NCBI RefSeq assembly: GCF_036324505.1
Contig: NC_086355.1
Span: 20,016,518-20,080,517, forward strand
Direction: 5' to 3'
From: Eleginops maclovinus
Lineage: Eukaryota > Chordata > Actinopteri > Perciformes > Eleginopidae
DNA: 64,000 bases
Of the stretch, positions 36,001 to 43,771 are shown one piece after another. The translations under genes and the position numbers were made by a program. The notes under the pieces were generated by a model. That model ran no database searches and was not told where the DNA came from. It was given only the letters and a program-made list of their open reading frames with translations. The number at the start of each line of letters is the position of its first letter. Position 1 is the first letter of the stretch.

Positions 36001-38409
36001 AGAGTGCGCTGGTGTTGGCATCCTGTTATTAATGCTGTATATTTGTAGTTTTATGCAGACGTTAAGGTTAGTTTAGCTCGTCTTTCACTCAACATGGACT
36101 GGGAGATACTCAGTTCTTACCAGAACTGCCTGACTCCAAGGTGTTCTGCTCCACGTCCATCTTGTGGAAATGGCGGATGCAGAGGCGACTGTCTATCTGG
36201 TAGAGCAGAGCGGGACACAGGTAGGTGAACTGGCTGGGCGAGATGAGCGAATCAGGATTCAGGCCATAGTAGGCGAGGAGCTGAGTCAGGTTCAAACACT
36301 GGATGGAGGGGAGATAGTAAAGGAACCCAGTCAATGCATTATTAATACTGAAAAGAAAGCTAGTTGGTTCAACGCAAAATGTATCCATTTGGGACGCATT
36401 CAATAAATTAACACTTTATTTAGACTCATTGCACATCATCACAAATCTTACACTTACAATCGCCATTTCCGTTGTTTAAGTTTATTATAAGCCTACAATG
36501 TAGTTGGTAATTTTGAGGGAGTAACTTCGGAGGGAGCCATAAAGGGACAGGGTGTTGCCAACTACAGCTTGCTTGACTATAAGATCTAGTGCTGCTAGCT
36601 CCTTACATTTGGAAAGGGTTGGCTGTTTTTCTGTTGGATTATTTAAAAAATCTAACATATTGTTGCTTGTTTCTTCAAAAATATAATTGCTAGCTTTAAA
36701 ACTATGTTCCAACGAAGACATTGGTTTCCAAGCTCAAGTTCAAGTTCAAGTTCTTTCAGCAAAAAATCCCCCCAAAAACCCAGGCTTAGTACTATGATAA
36801 AGTAAGAGTAACACTTCTGGTGATTATTATTTGGGCAGGTTTTGTTTCATACTGATCAAGTTCAGCAGAAAGCACAGCAGATAGATGGGTCTGTGCAGGA
36901 TAGATGCTAAGAAGGTAAGAAAATGGAGATTGGTGATAGATTTTAACCTACATCATGTATTTGATTTACATCAGGGACATGGGGTGCGTTCCATGGATGC
37001 ATCTGACTGCTTCCTTTTGAATTTTCGTCAAGAGGCACAGGACAAGTAGACATCACTTACAAAATATTTGCTATAAATCTATTTCTACAAGTTCTCTTGG
37101 CATGTCAAAGCCAAAATCAGTTGGTGAGTTCAACTCCTACCTCTTCATGCTGGTGAAACAATCCTTTAGGGTGGCCAGGCAGAACAGGGACTGACAGGGT
37201 GGGGGAGGCAGGCCCTCCTGGAGCTTCTCTCTTATCTTTATGAGACTGGCTGTGACTGTGATCGTGGTTGTGGTCGGGACCGTGACCGTGACCGTGACCA
37301 TGGTCCTGCGCCTCAGGCTGATGAGTGTTCGGAGAAGGGGTTTTGTTTCGCCCATGCTGTCCCCTTACCCTGGCTGGCTTTCTCGGCTTCTTGGTCCGAG
37401 TTTCTGTAGGGGCGGGAGATGACTGTGGCACCTGAGGAGCGTGGGATGGCTCCGGCTGTGCGGAGGGCTTCTGCTCCTGGCTGATAGGAGGAATGTCTGT
37501 GCCTGTCTGCACTTCGGGGACATGATTGTGGTCGTGATCTCTGTGGCCGTGATCTCTATGGCCGTGATCTCTGTGGCCGTGATCGCTGTGGTCGTGATCG
37601 CTGTGGCCGTGATCTCCGTGGTCGTGACCGCCATGAGATCCAGTAGACCCGTCCTTGTGGTTAGAATGCACATGTGCCTGCTCCTGTTTGTGCTCTTTGT
37701 CATGTCCATGATCATGGTTGTGGACATGGCCGTGTTTGTCCTGCACATGTCCGCCAGAATGTTTATGCTCACTATCCTCTACCTTGGGTGGATCATGACT
37801 ATGTCCTGATTCATGACCGTGGTCATGGTCATGGTCGTGGTCATGGACATGTCCTGTATGTGCACCCGTACCTGGACTGGCAACAGTGGTCTGCTGGGTG
37901 CACTTTGTGGCATTCTGTTCCGTGTGTGGATGGTGGGAGCCGGGCTTGTGGTGCGGATGTCCATGCCCTTGGCCATCAGTGGTGGATGCGTGCGAGTGAT
38001 GCCCTTTCTGCACATCCACCAGGTCGAGGTGAGCCACGTGGTCATGGCCCAGGTCCTCGTGGTGCGCGTCTACCAACTTCACTTCCCCAAGACCCAAGCT
38101 GAAAAGTAGACTCTTAAATCCTTCAAAATCGAGCCGGTCTTTCTGGCCGTAGCGGCTGAACAGCTGTTGTATGTAGTAGTGCTGTTCGTGCTCTAGAGTT
38201 TGCCCTGGAGGACTCTTGGAGTCAGGCGAAAAAGTGGCTCCTTTCACGTACGAATCCTCGGAAATCTGCAGGTCGGAGTGGACGTGGTCGGCGTGGGGGT
38301 GTCCACCATGTTGATGGCTATGTTCTTCTCCATGGCAGTGGTTACACTGATGGAAGAGGAAGGTGAGCACACACAGGAAACAAAACTTGGTGTGCACGTG
38401 GACTCGCAT
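17903..38409 (-). CDS. SLC39A10: Zinc transporter ZIP10 (nine coding exons; one apparent frameshift)
   Basis: This is a plasma-membrane zinc importer of the LIV-1 subfamily. Coding exons are 38409-37141, 36298-36121, 28280-28105, 27220-27056, 26969-26861, 25989-25695, 24952-24872, 18337-18147 and 18055-17903, all with GT-AG introns. The order is signal peptide (first about 23 residues), a His/Asp/Gly-rich ectodomain, a Cys-flanked prion-like core ([13 protein letters not shown]), TM1-TM3, a His-rich cytosolic loop, TM4 with HNFSDG, TM5 with HELPHELGD, and TM6-TM8 ending VIDFGF. The start at 38409 matches the human N terminus ([10 protein letters not shown] here). Total exon length is 2617 bp, one more than a multiple of three. 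The extra base lies in the sixth exon and would end the protein before TM4 if real; without it the protein would be about 871 residues. The gene is convergent with DNAH7, as I recall for the human locus. Confidence 0.95.
18147..18337 (-). CDS. SLC39A10: SLC39A10 coding exon 8
   Basis: Acceptor CTGACAG and donor GTGAGT bound 191 bp, phase 1 in and 0 out. It starts by completing the Gly of HELPHELGD, then [19 protein letters not shown]. It encodes TM6 ([18 protein letters not shown]) and TM7 ([18 protein letters not shown]). Confidence 0.96.
20624..20631 (+). repeat. 8-bp target site duplication, left copy
   Basis: CAGTAGAG directly precedes the hAT terminus CAGTGTTTCTC. The same octamer follows the element at 23547-23554, and a one-mismatch copy (CAGTACAG) lies at 24028-24035 beyond the neighbouring MITE. 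Confidence 0.93.
20632..23546 (-). mobile_element. hAT transposon, 2915 bp, with broken transposase
   Basis: The termini are CAGTGTTTCTCAAAC on the left and, read inward from the right, CAGTCTTTCTCAAAG. These are typical hAT ends, and they are flanked by the 8-bp duplication CAGTAGAG. The interior carries one minus-strand transposase gene. Subterminal GGACCAC motifs recur near both ends (20663, 20690, 23510-23530). The right subterminal part contains a TACGTAGG-rich palindromic patch (23330-23395) and a second terminus-like string at 23424-23439. A fragment near 20720-20800 (AAGCTTTATTAATCCCGAGG) looks like the tail of another retroelement. Confidence 0.93.
21271..23318 (-). pseudogene. hAT transposase with BED finger, frameshift and nonsense mutation
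   Basis: Segment 23318-22830 encodes a BED-type zinc finger ([14 protein letters not shown], then LKRHFESKH). Segment 22833-21688 encodes the RNase H-like core ([26 protein letters not shown]) and the inserted helical domain. Segment 21687-21271 encodes the C-terminal hAT dimerisation region ([28 protein letters not shown]). The first two pieces are offset by one base, meeting at an ATGA overlap at 22833-22830. The second and third are in one frame, separated by a single TAG at 21690-21688. The protein resembles the ZBED5/SCAND3-type hAT group that also gave rise to domesticated vertebrate genes. With two disabling changes this copy is probably inactive. Confidence 0.9.
23555..24027. mobile_element. 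473-bp hAT-type MITE abutting the hAT element
   Basis: It begins CAGGGGTGTCCAA and ends TTGGACACCCCCG, an inverted pair with one mismatch at the tip. The flanks are CAGTAGAG (left) and CAGTACAG (right), an 8-bp duplication with one substitution. There is no coding capacity. The interior near the right end, GTATGTGGCCCTCGGTG, is typical of this common fish/vertebrate family. Confidence 0.85.
24872..24952 (-). CDS. SLC39A10: SLC39A10 coding exon 7 (catalytic TM5)
   Basis: Acceptor GTGTGCAG and donor GTAAGT bound 81 bp, phase 1 in and out. It encodes [19 protein letters not shown] and HELPHEL. The two His residues and first Glu of HEXPHE are metal ligands of the transport site; the Gly-Asp that follow come from the next exon. 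Confidence 0.96.
24953..25694 (-). other. SLC39A10 intron 7-6
   Basis: AT-rich intron with no recognisable repeat or gene. Confidence 0.8.
25695..25989 (-). CDS. SLC39A10: SLC39A10 coding exon 6, one base out of frame
   Basis: Acceptor CTTCCAG and donor GTAGGA bound 295 bp. The incoming phase (1) from exon 5 reads [18 protein letters not shown] and [15 protein letters not shown], the expected variable loop. From about 25860 the conserved protein is in a different frame: [18 protein letters not shown], then [20 protein letters not shown] (TM4 metal motif). The two frames differ by one surplus base. The likeliest place is the run of five C (minus strand) at 25866-25862; the C run at 25890-25886 is a second option. 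In the incoming frame a TAA occurs at 25720-25718. This is either a homopolymer assembly error or a real disabling indel. Confidence 0.93.
25990..26860 (-). other. SLC39A10 intron 6-5
   Basis: AT-rich intron; nothing recognised. Confidence 0.8.
26861..26969 (-). CDS. SLC39A10: SLC39A10 coding exon 5
   Basis: Acceptor TTCGCAG and donor GTAAGA bound 109 bp, phase 0 in and 1 out. It encodes [20 protein letters not shown] and [16 protein letters not shown], the start of the TM3-TM4 cytosolic loop. [11 protein letters not shown] matches the human protein closely. Confidence 0.94.
27056..27220 (-). CDS. SLC39A10: SLC39A10 coding exon 4 (TM3)
   Basis: Acceptor ATCCACAG and donor GTGAGA bound 165 bp, 55 codons, phase 0. 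It encodes [15 protein letters not shown], then [20 protein letters not shown] (TM3) and FQHYKDHR. Confidence 0.95.
27221..28104 (-). other. SLC39A10 intron 4-3
   Basis: AT-rich intron with no recognisable repeat. Confidence 0.8.
28105..28280 (-). CDS. SLC39A10: SLC39A10 coding exon 3 (TM1-TM2)
   Basis: Acceptor CTCTGCAG and donor GTGAGT bound 176 bp, phase 1 in and 0 out. It encodes [19 protein letters not shown] with VVLVPIL (TM1) and [20 protein letters not shown] then LLHLLPH (TM2), strings diagnostic of LIV-1 ZIPs. Confidence 0.96.
28281..36120 (-). other. SLC39A10 large intron 3-2
   Basis: This is a 7.8-kb intron with no recognised transposon. Two mixed or GC-richer blocks, about 29560-29990 and 31560-32250, stand out from the AT-rich remainder and may be regulatory. 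It also contains a short (ATT)n near 30930-30957 and a (GA)n near 32721-32735. A minus-strand open frame at 35621-35370 has no recognisable domain. Confidence 0.75.
36121..36298 (-). CDS. SLC39A10: SLC39A10 coding exon 2 (Cys-flanked prion-like core)
   Basis: Acceptor CCATCCAG and donor GTAAGA bound 178 bp, phase 0 in and 1 out. It encodes [18 protein letters not shown] and [17 protein letters not shown], the Cys-flanked core before TM1 in the LIV-1 group ZIP5/6/10, a region reported to be related to the prion protein fold. Confidence 0.95.
36299..37140 (-). other. SLC39A10 intron 2-1
   Basis: AT-rich intron with a short CAAGTT tandem at about 36734-36752. Nothing else recognised. Confidence 0.8.
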
Positions 38410-38430
38410 TATCCCCTTACTTCTGGTCCC
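37141..38430 (-). CDS. SLC39A10: SLC39A10 coding exon 1 (signal peptide, His-rich ectodomain)
   Basis: Acceptor CTTTGCAG ends at 38431. The ATG at 38409-38407 follows 21 bp of leader, and the donor GTAGGA follows 37141. It encodes 423 residues: hydrophobic signal [14 protein letters not shown], then [19 protein letters not shown], a conserved [20 protein letters not shown] segment, [18 protein letters not shown], and a very long His/Asp/Gly region thought to bind zinc. Part of this region is a 15-bp tandem repeat (about 37535-37630). The frame upstream of the ATG is open back to the acceptor, so an upstream in-frame start is possible if the right 5' exon is spliced. Confidence 0.95.
37535..37630 (-). 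repeat. Coding 15-bp tandem repeat ([10 protein letters not shown] units)
   Basis: About six units of the form GATCxCTGTGGCCGT (plus strand) encode [14 protein letters not shown] repeats in the ZIP10 ectodomain. Units differ at one or two positions. The period is exactly five codons, so unit gain or loss keeps the frame. Confidence 0.85.
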
Positions 38431-38999
38431 CTGCAAAGAGTAAAGAAACAGTATTAGAGTTTGAATCACTTTTTTTTGCCATTCATTGTTTTAGCACGTA
38501 TATCACCGTGTTACCCTGAATTCTTAAACATTAAAAATGTTTGTTTGCTCACATGCCTCCTAGAAAAATTCTAAGAAATGTGCACAAATTGTTTGAGAGT
38601 TGAACGGATGTTTTGATATCGTTTTGCGGTTGTCATCTACTTCAATTCATCAATCATTTTCTTGTTTTAGAATTAGGGGTTGAATGTGAAACGCATGTGA
38701 GAATAAAATTATGTCAATATTTCAAGGGAACATTGGGTGTGCAGTTGAGGTTCTTTTAGGGGGTGAAGTATTCAGTACCCAATTTCTTCTTAGGTCTAAA
38801 AGAAAGTAAAGAAGTAGCTTCCAGATAACAGTAGTAATAGTATGAGTTTATAGTGCACCGTGTTATTTTACAACATTGATTTTAGAGTGTGAGATAATGC
38901 AAACAAATTAAAAGAAGAAGTAGCCAGTGACCGCAGCGAATAATACTTTATATCTAACAGTGGTGTTAGAGTCTGTGTTTATATGAGCATGCTGGTTTA

Positions 39000-39500
39000 C
39001 CAGGAGGAGGGTGGTTGTACGATCTGAATATTGAAATAAGGAAGGACCTGTGGTTTCAGTCCGTGAGACAACGCGACTTAAGCATGGGAGGGATCAGGGT
39101 GTCCAACAGGGATGAACATTTTTAGCCATCTCCCACAAACTTCAGTGTCCAGCGAGCTTCCCAGGACAAAGCTAGACTTCAGAACCAGTCTGTTGAGTCT
39201 CTTGCACCACAACACCATTGAAAATAGCTACTGAGTCATTAAAGTCTCTGTAGGATGGCCCCCCCGTACTCCAAAAGACCTCAGTCTCCTGAGCAAATAC
39301 AGTCTGCTCTGTCCCTTTGTGTAAACAGCAGAAATATTGTTACAATCCAGTTTATTGTTCAGGTGAACCCCCCAGGAAAGAATCCCAATGTTTGTTCCCT
39401 GGTTAGGTTGGAAAAATGTTGGGGCCTCCTGAAGTCCACCACCAGCTGCTTGGTCTTCCATAGGCAATCCCCCTTTAGGTAATATGACTACACTAATTCT
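39000..39500 (-). mobile_element. Non-LTR retrotransposon (LINE) fragment, RT tail
   Basis: The minus strand encodes ILSWGVHLNNKLDCNNISAV and YTKGQSRLYLLRRLRSFGV, a hallmark of the end of the reverse-transcriptase ORF in fish LINEs (LGVHLDNKLDW, KGQSRLYFLRRLRSF). Further on, in shifted frames, are RLNRLVLKSSFVLGS and a decayed remainder. It is broken by several frame changes and a lost middle part, so it is a dead fragment. Confidence 0.75.
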
Positions 39501-39796
39501 AAAGTATTTTATACGTGAAGCTGGGTTTTTTGGCTCTGTCACATCTTGAGCAGCTGCTTCCTGCTCCATATGTTTTAACCCAATTTTGAGACCAGTGACT
39601 GTCTCACAGATGGCTGGACTGATTATTTAACTGTAGTTTTGTTTCCTGCTATAAATGTTACTTATCTTGCACACCTGACAAAAATGACAGTTTTGTCACC
39701 TGATAGCTTAGAATGCTCTGCTGCATAAAATATGAGCATTTAGAAAGTTGGGCTGAATATGCCAACCAAATATTCACTTTTTAAGACATTGATAAC

Positions 39797-40018
39797 CAGC
39801 TCTGGCAAAACATTAAGAGACCACTCCAAATGTTTCTTAAATCTTTATCTCTACATGTATTGCAGCCATTCCAGTGTCTGTTGAATTCCAACACAGAGAA
39901 ATGTTGTCAGTAGTTTATAGAATACAATTTTAAAAAAGTCATAGACATACATATAAATCGTAAAACCAGAATAAAAAATGATAATGCTGCACTGGTCTCT
40001 TAATTTTTTTCGGAGCTG
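39797..40018. mobile_element. 222-bp MITE with AGCTCTGG / CATTAAGAGACCACT ends
   Basis: The left end reads CAGCTCTGGCAAAACATTAA then GAGACCACT. The right end inverted reads CAGCTCCGAAAAAAATTAAG then AGACCAGT. The two arms pair over about 30 bp, and TA lies beside both ends (39793-39794, 40019-40020). This matches a widespread fish repeat family. There is no ORF. Confidence 0.75.
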
Positions 40019-40788
40019 TATATCCTGATGGAAATGTCAAGTTAAATAATCACATTGATGTATAATGTAAGGAATTATGTCCCTGTTTTGCATTATATCT
40101 GGAAAAATGCATGAAGAATTACACTTTTATCTGGTTTAATGACTATTTTACTTGTTTTCACTGCTTTGGACTTTGGAATTTTACAACATAATAAAATCCC
40201 CTTGAAGAGATTTCACATAAAAGTCGAGAAACAATAACACTAAATAGCAAACCAGCTCAATAGCTGTTAAAATAAAGCCAAACAAAGGAAGCTTATATGT
40301 AGCCTTTATGTGAAAACACTGTAAAACAATGACTGTGAACAGGAAGGACTGATAACAGATTAATAGATCTTGATGAACTTAAATCAGAGATCAGTATCAA
40401 GCCTGACAAGAGCATCCCTTTAAAAAGGAACTGCAGCAGGGTCTACCAAAGTTCAATCATTAGAAGGCACACCAAATGATTTAGCATGATAAGCATGCAA
40501 ACCATAAACAAATACTACACTCACACCTCAGCCGCTTCCTTTATCTTAACACAGCACAACAAATAAGCGAATCAGGGAGCACAATAAACTCTACTGAGAA
40601 TTGTGCAACAAATTGCTTGTTTTCCCCTCTACTCTAAAAAGCCTGAAGCAGCAATATCATTCCAGTCAAATGATCCTCATAAGGTCTCTTGTGAAGCCCG
40701 TGGGTGGTTGATGCGTGAGGGTGGGGGAGGAGGAGGAGTAAAGAGTGGGTCACATGAGGAATACTGCTGGATAATGGTAGAGCGCCTC

Positions 40789-41059
<271 letters not shown>

Positions 41060-41872
41060 CTGGCAACCAGCTTGTTAGCAAGTTTAGACTGAATTTACTG
41101 CATGGACATCCGGAGGGATTTGTGTTGTAGAACACAGATACAAGGCTAAATGTTAAAAAATAAAGAGGATGAAAGATCCTCCTAAAAGTTGTTAAGGCTA
41201 GAAACAACAGAATGCACAGTACATTTTTATGGGAGCAGAAACCAAAAAAACAAACAAAATCAAAACATCTACATTGATTTTTTTTTCTGGACACCCACAA
41301 GCAGCATCCAAAGCACAGTGGAGACAGAAGATAAGTTGTATTTTAAAACAGAACACGTTGCTGATAGACATACAATGGGCTGTAGTTACAAAATGTTTTG
41401 GGGGGTAAAGCGAGAAATGAGCAACAATTTAGCAATCTAAAAATCTTCTTTCCAACAAAAAAAACTTTTCATACAGAATTTGTATTGATCCCAAAATACT
41501 AAGTTAAAGATTCAGCTTGGCTACAACTAAGTTTAATCTTCAAAGCCTTGATCATTGTGCAGACGACATCAAAAGCTTATCAGCCAATGAGTATTAGCTC
41601 ATTATTAACTTCCTTCTCCCCATATAACAAGATCAAGAACTAGCAGTGTTTATGGTTTGTATTTTAAAGTGTGCAAGTTCTTAATGTTACGGCATTTCAC
41701 AGCTCATTTTCAGATTATTGCTCACAGTGAAATTCCATCACAAACTCAGGTTGTAAAACACCTGTGAATGTGTGACACATTCAGGTGATAAACCACATGA
41801 AAAAGGCTGAAAGGCAATTGAAACATTTCCTCAAAAAACAAATAAAAACTACTCCGTACTGAAGTTACTTAC

Positions 41873-41970
41873 CAGGGTGCCTTTGGATTGGACGGTGTGT
41901 GAAGTTAAGTAAAGTGAATGATGCTGCTCTGACTCAGGCTGCAGACGCTGTCTGTGGTTACCAGCCTAAC
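41873..41970 (-). promoter_or_regulatory. SLC39A10: Candidate TATA promoter and alternative first exon of SLC39A10
   Basis: On the minus strand a TATAAA at 42000-41995 is followed about 30 bp later by sequence that runs to a strong donor: GCACCCTG then GTAAGTAAC, with the exon ending at 41873. No acceptor is obvious, so this looks like a first exon of roughly 95-100 bp. The start site is inferred from TATA spacing only. Confidence 0.4.
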
Positions 41971-42620
41971 TTCACCACTGTCAGCAAGACACTGTTTATA
42001 AACATGAGGCGGAGGTGACCTATGAACCTCTCAGCAGATAGGTTGTAGCCGAAAGCAGGACCTATTTCTAAGAGCACACCCTCCTTAACTCCAACAGAGC
42101 TGCTTGTGTGTCCCTGATTAGACTCGTTGTTGTGCCTTGCCTTCAGGGGTAATCAGGAGCAAGTATATTTAGTATGAAAGTTTTATCAAGTGGTTCACAA
42201 CCCATACAATATTAAGTCAGCATGACAAATCATAAAAATGCTTTATTTTCCTGACTTTGACTGAGAATCACCTCATACTTTGGGGGATTTTGATTTTGAG
42301 TTATACACATCAGAATATACTAAATAAGCATTACAAATTATGCTTAAAAAAATGCTTCTAAATAAGCAGGAGTATAATCTAAGATCCTTGTAACTTTTGA
42401 TTTGAGTGTTTCACAAGCCAAAATATATTGATTAAGAGTAACTAAATGTGCCTCAATGGAACACATACGTTCAGTAGACTAAAACAGAAGTTGTTGGTCT
42501 CCATTTTCTCACAACTCCAATTTAACATTACTGAATCATCGGGCTGTCACTGATGTAATAACATTTAGACGCAGACTAATCGTTTCATTGTAAGTGTGAC
42601 ACAATAATTGAGCAACTCAC

Positions 42621-42700
42621 CAGCATACGTTTCTTTCTGCTTGGCCCCCAGTTCTGATGCTACCGTTCGAGGGGGGTTTCCAACTTCTGAATTACGCACT
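42621..42700 (-). other. SLC39A10: Candidate internal 5' exon of SLC39A10 (80 bp)
   Basis: Minus strand: acceptor ATTTTTCCAG before 42700 and donor GTGAGT after 42621, a well-formed 80-bp exon. If joined to the exon at 38430 it contains a TAG in the main frame. After that comes an ATG at 42626-42624 that reads ATG CTG into the open leader of coding exon 1, which would add nine residues (MLGTRSKGI) before the conserved start. Expression is not shown by sequence. Confidence 0.45.
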
Positions 42701-42924
42701 CTGGAAAAATATAAAAGATGACAAACTGGTGTTACTTCAAGCCAGTGCAACATTCCACTTTTAAGACAAAAGTTATCAGAACTGGGAGAAAATGTATCAG
42801 CAATTATTTTGACCATCAATAAAATGAATTTTTCATCAAAATATTTTTTTCAAACGCCTTTTATGAGCCTTAAAATAAAGGGATTTCCTACTGTTCTCTG
42901 TTTAATATCACATTAAAAATAACA

Positions 42925-43085
42925 TGTTTTTGTTTTTAGACATCCCTGCAGTCTTTTAGAAAACATGAATAAACATTTTTCACTATTTATTGACATTTGA
43001 TATACCAAAGAATTGATCAATTAATCTGGAAATAATCGTAAGATTATTCAATATTAAAAATAATCATCAGTTATAAAACAGTGCT
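42925..43085 (-). repeat. ATTAATCG-type MITE-like repeat, degraded copy
   Basis: The + strand text TTGACATTTGATATACCAAA then GAATTGATCAATTAATCTGG is an inverted, diverged version of the repeat at 16965-17245. Confidence 0.45.
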
Positions 43086-43771
43086 CATAGTATCATTGAA
43101 GGCGAGTAATAATCTCTTGTTGGATAAAACGTCCCATTTCTCTTCAATTGTACATCATGCAAATGATTTATGAATGAGCAGTTTGGATTTCTTAGAATTC
43201 TTAATATTCATTTTAGAACTGACAGTGTTAGTGTATGAAGGTCAACCCAAGGGGCCCTATAGTGCTTCCCAGAAAATTAAAAGAGCAAATGACTTATGCA
43301 ACAACGACCAGTGTGCAAGGATTCTGCATTAGGCAGTATTTTTAGCAATATTATACAAATTTGATTTAAGGTAGGTTTATGAGCATTTTATGAGCGCCCT
43401 CCCATTGCATATGCACCAGAGCGTTCACCATATAAATAGTCACTGTTTACGTGATAAAACCTCTCATCTGTTATGACCCACTAAATTGCATATCAAGCTC
43501 ACTAAAGTTGTGATACCAACAGAAAAACAGGCAATTATCTTGTTTGCTGCTGTTGGAACAACAGCACAACGCCTGAAGCTTGTAAGTAGATGACTGTTTA
43601 CAGCAGGATCCGTCACTTTATTCAACAAGTTAGATGTTTCTTCTACAGGGCTTTCCAGCTGTCATAGTTTCAACTATTTTTGACCCGGTAAAGGCATACA
43701 CTGTATACAATTAGTAGAAGTACTTTTTGTGTATAAAAATGTAGTCAGTGCAAAAGGAGTCAAATTGTATA

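Noticed and set aside
37535..37630. Direct-repeat array as a CRISPR-like structure
   Set aside because: Units are 15 bp without spacers, inside a coding exon of a vertebrate gene.
37240..38457. Several plus-strand frames of 60-142 codons opposite SLC39A10 coding exon 1, rich in V, M and I
   Set aside because: They mirror the His/Asp-rich repeat on the other strand and have no start context, domain or splice support.
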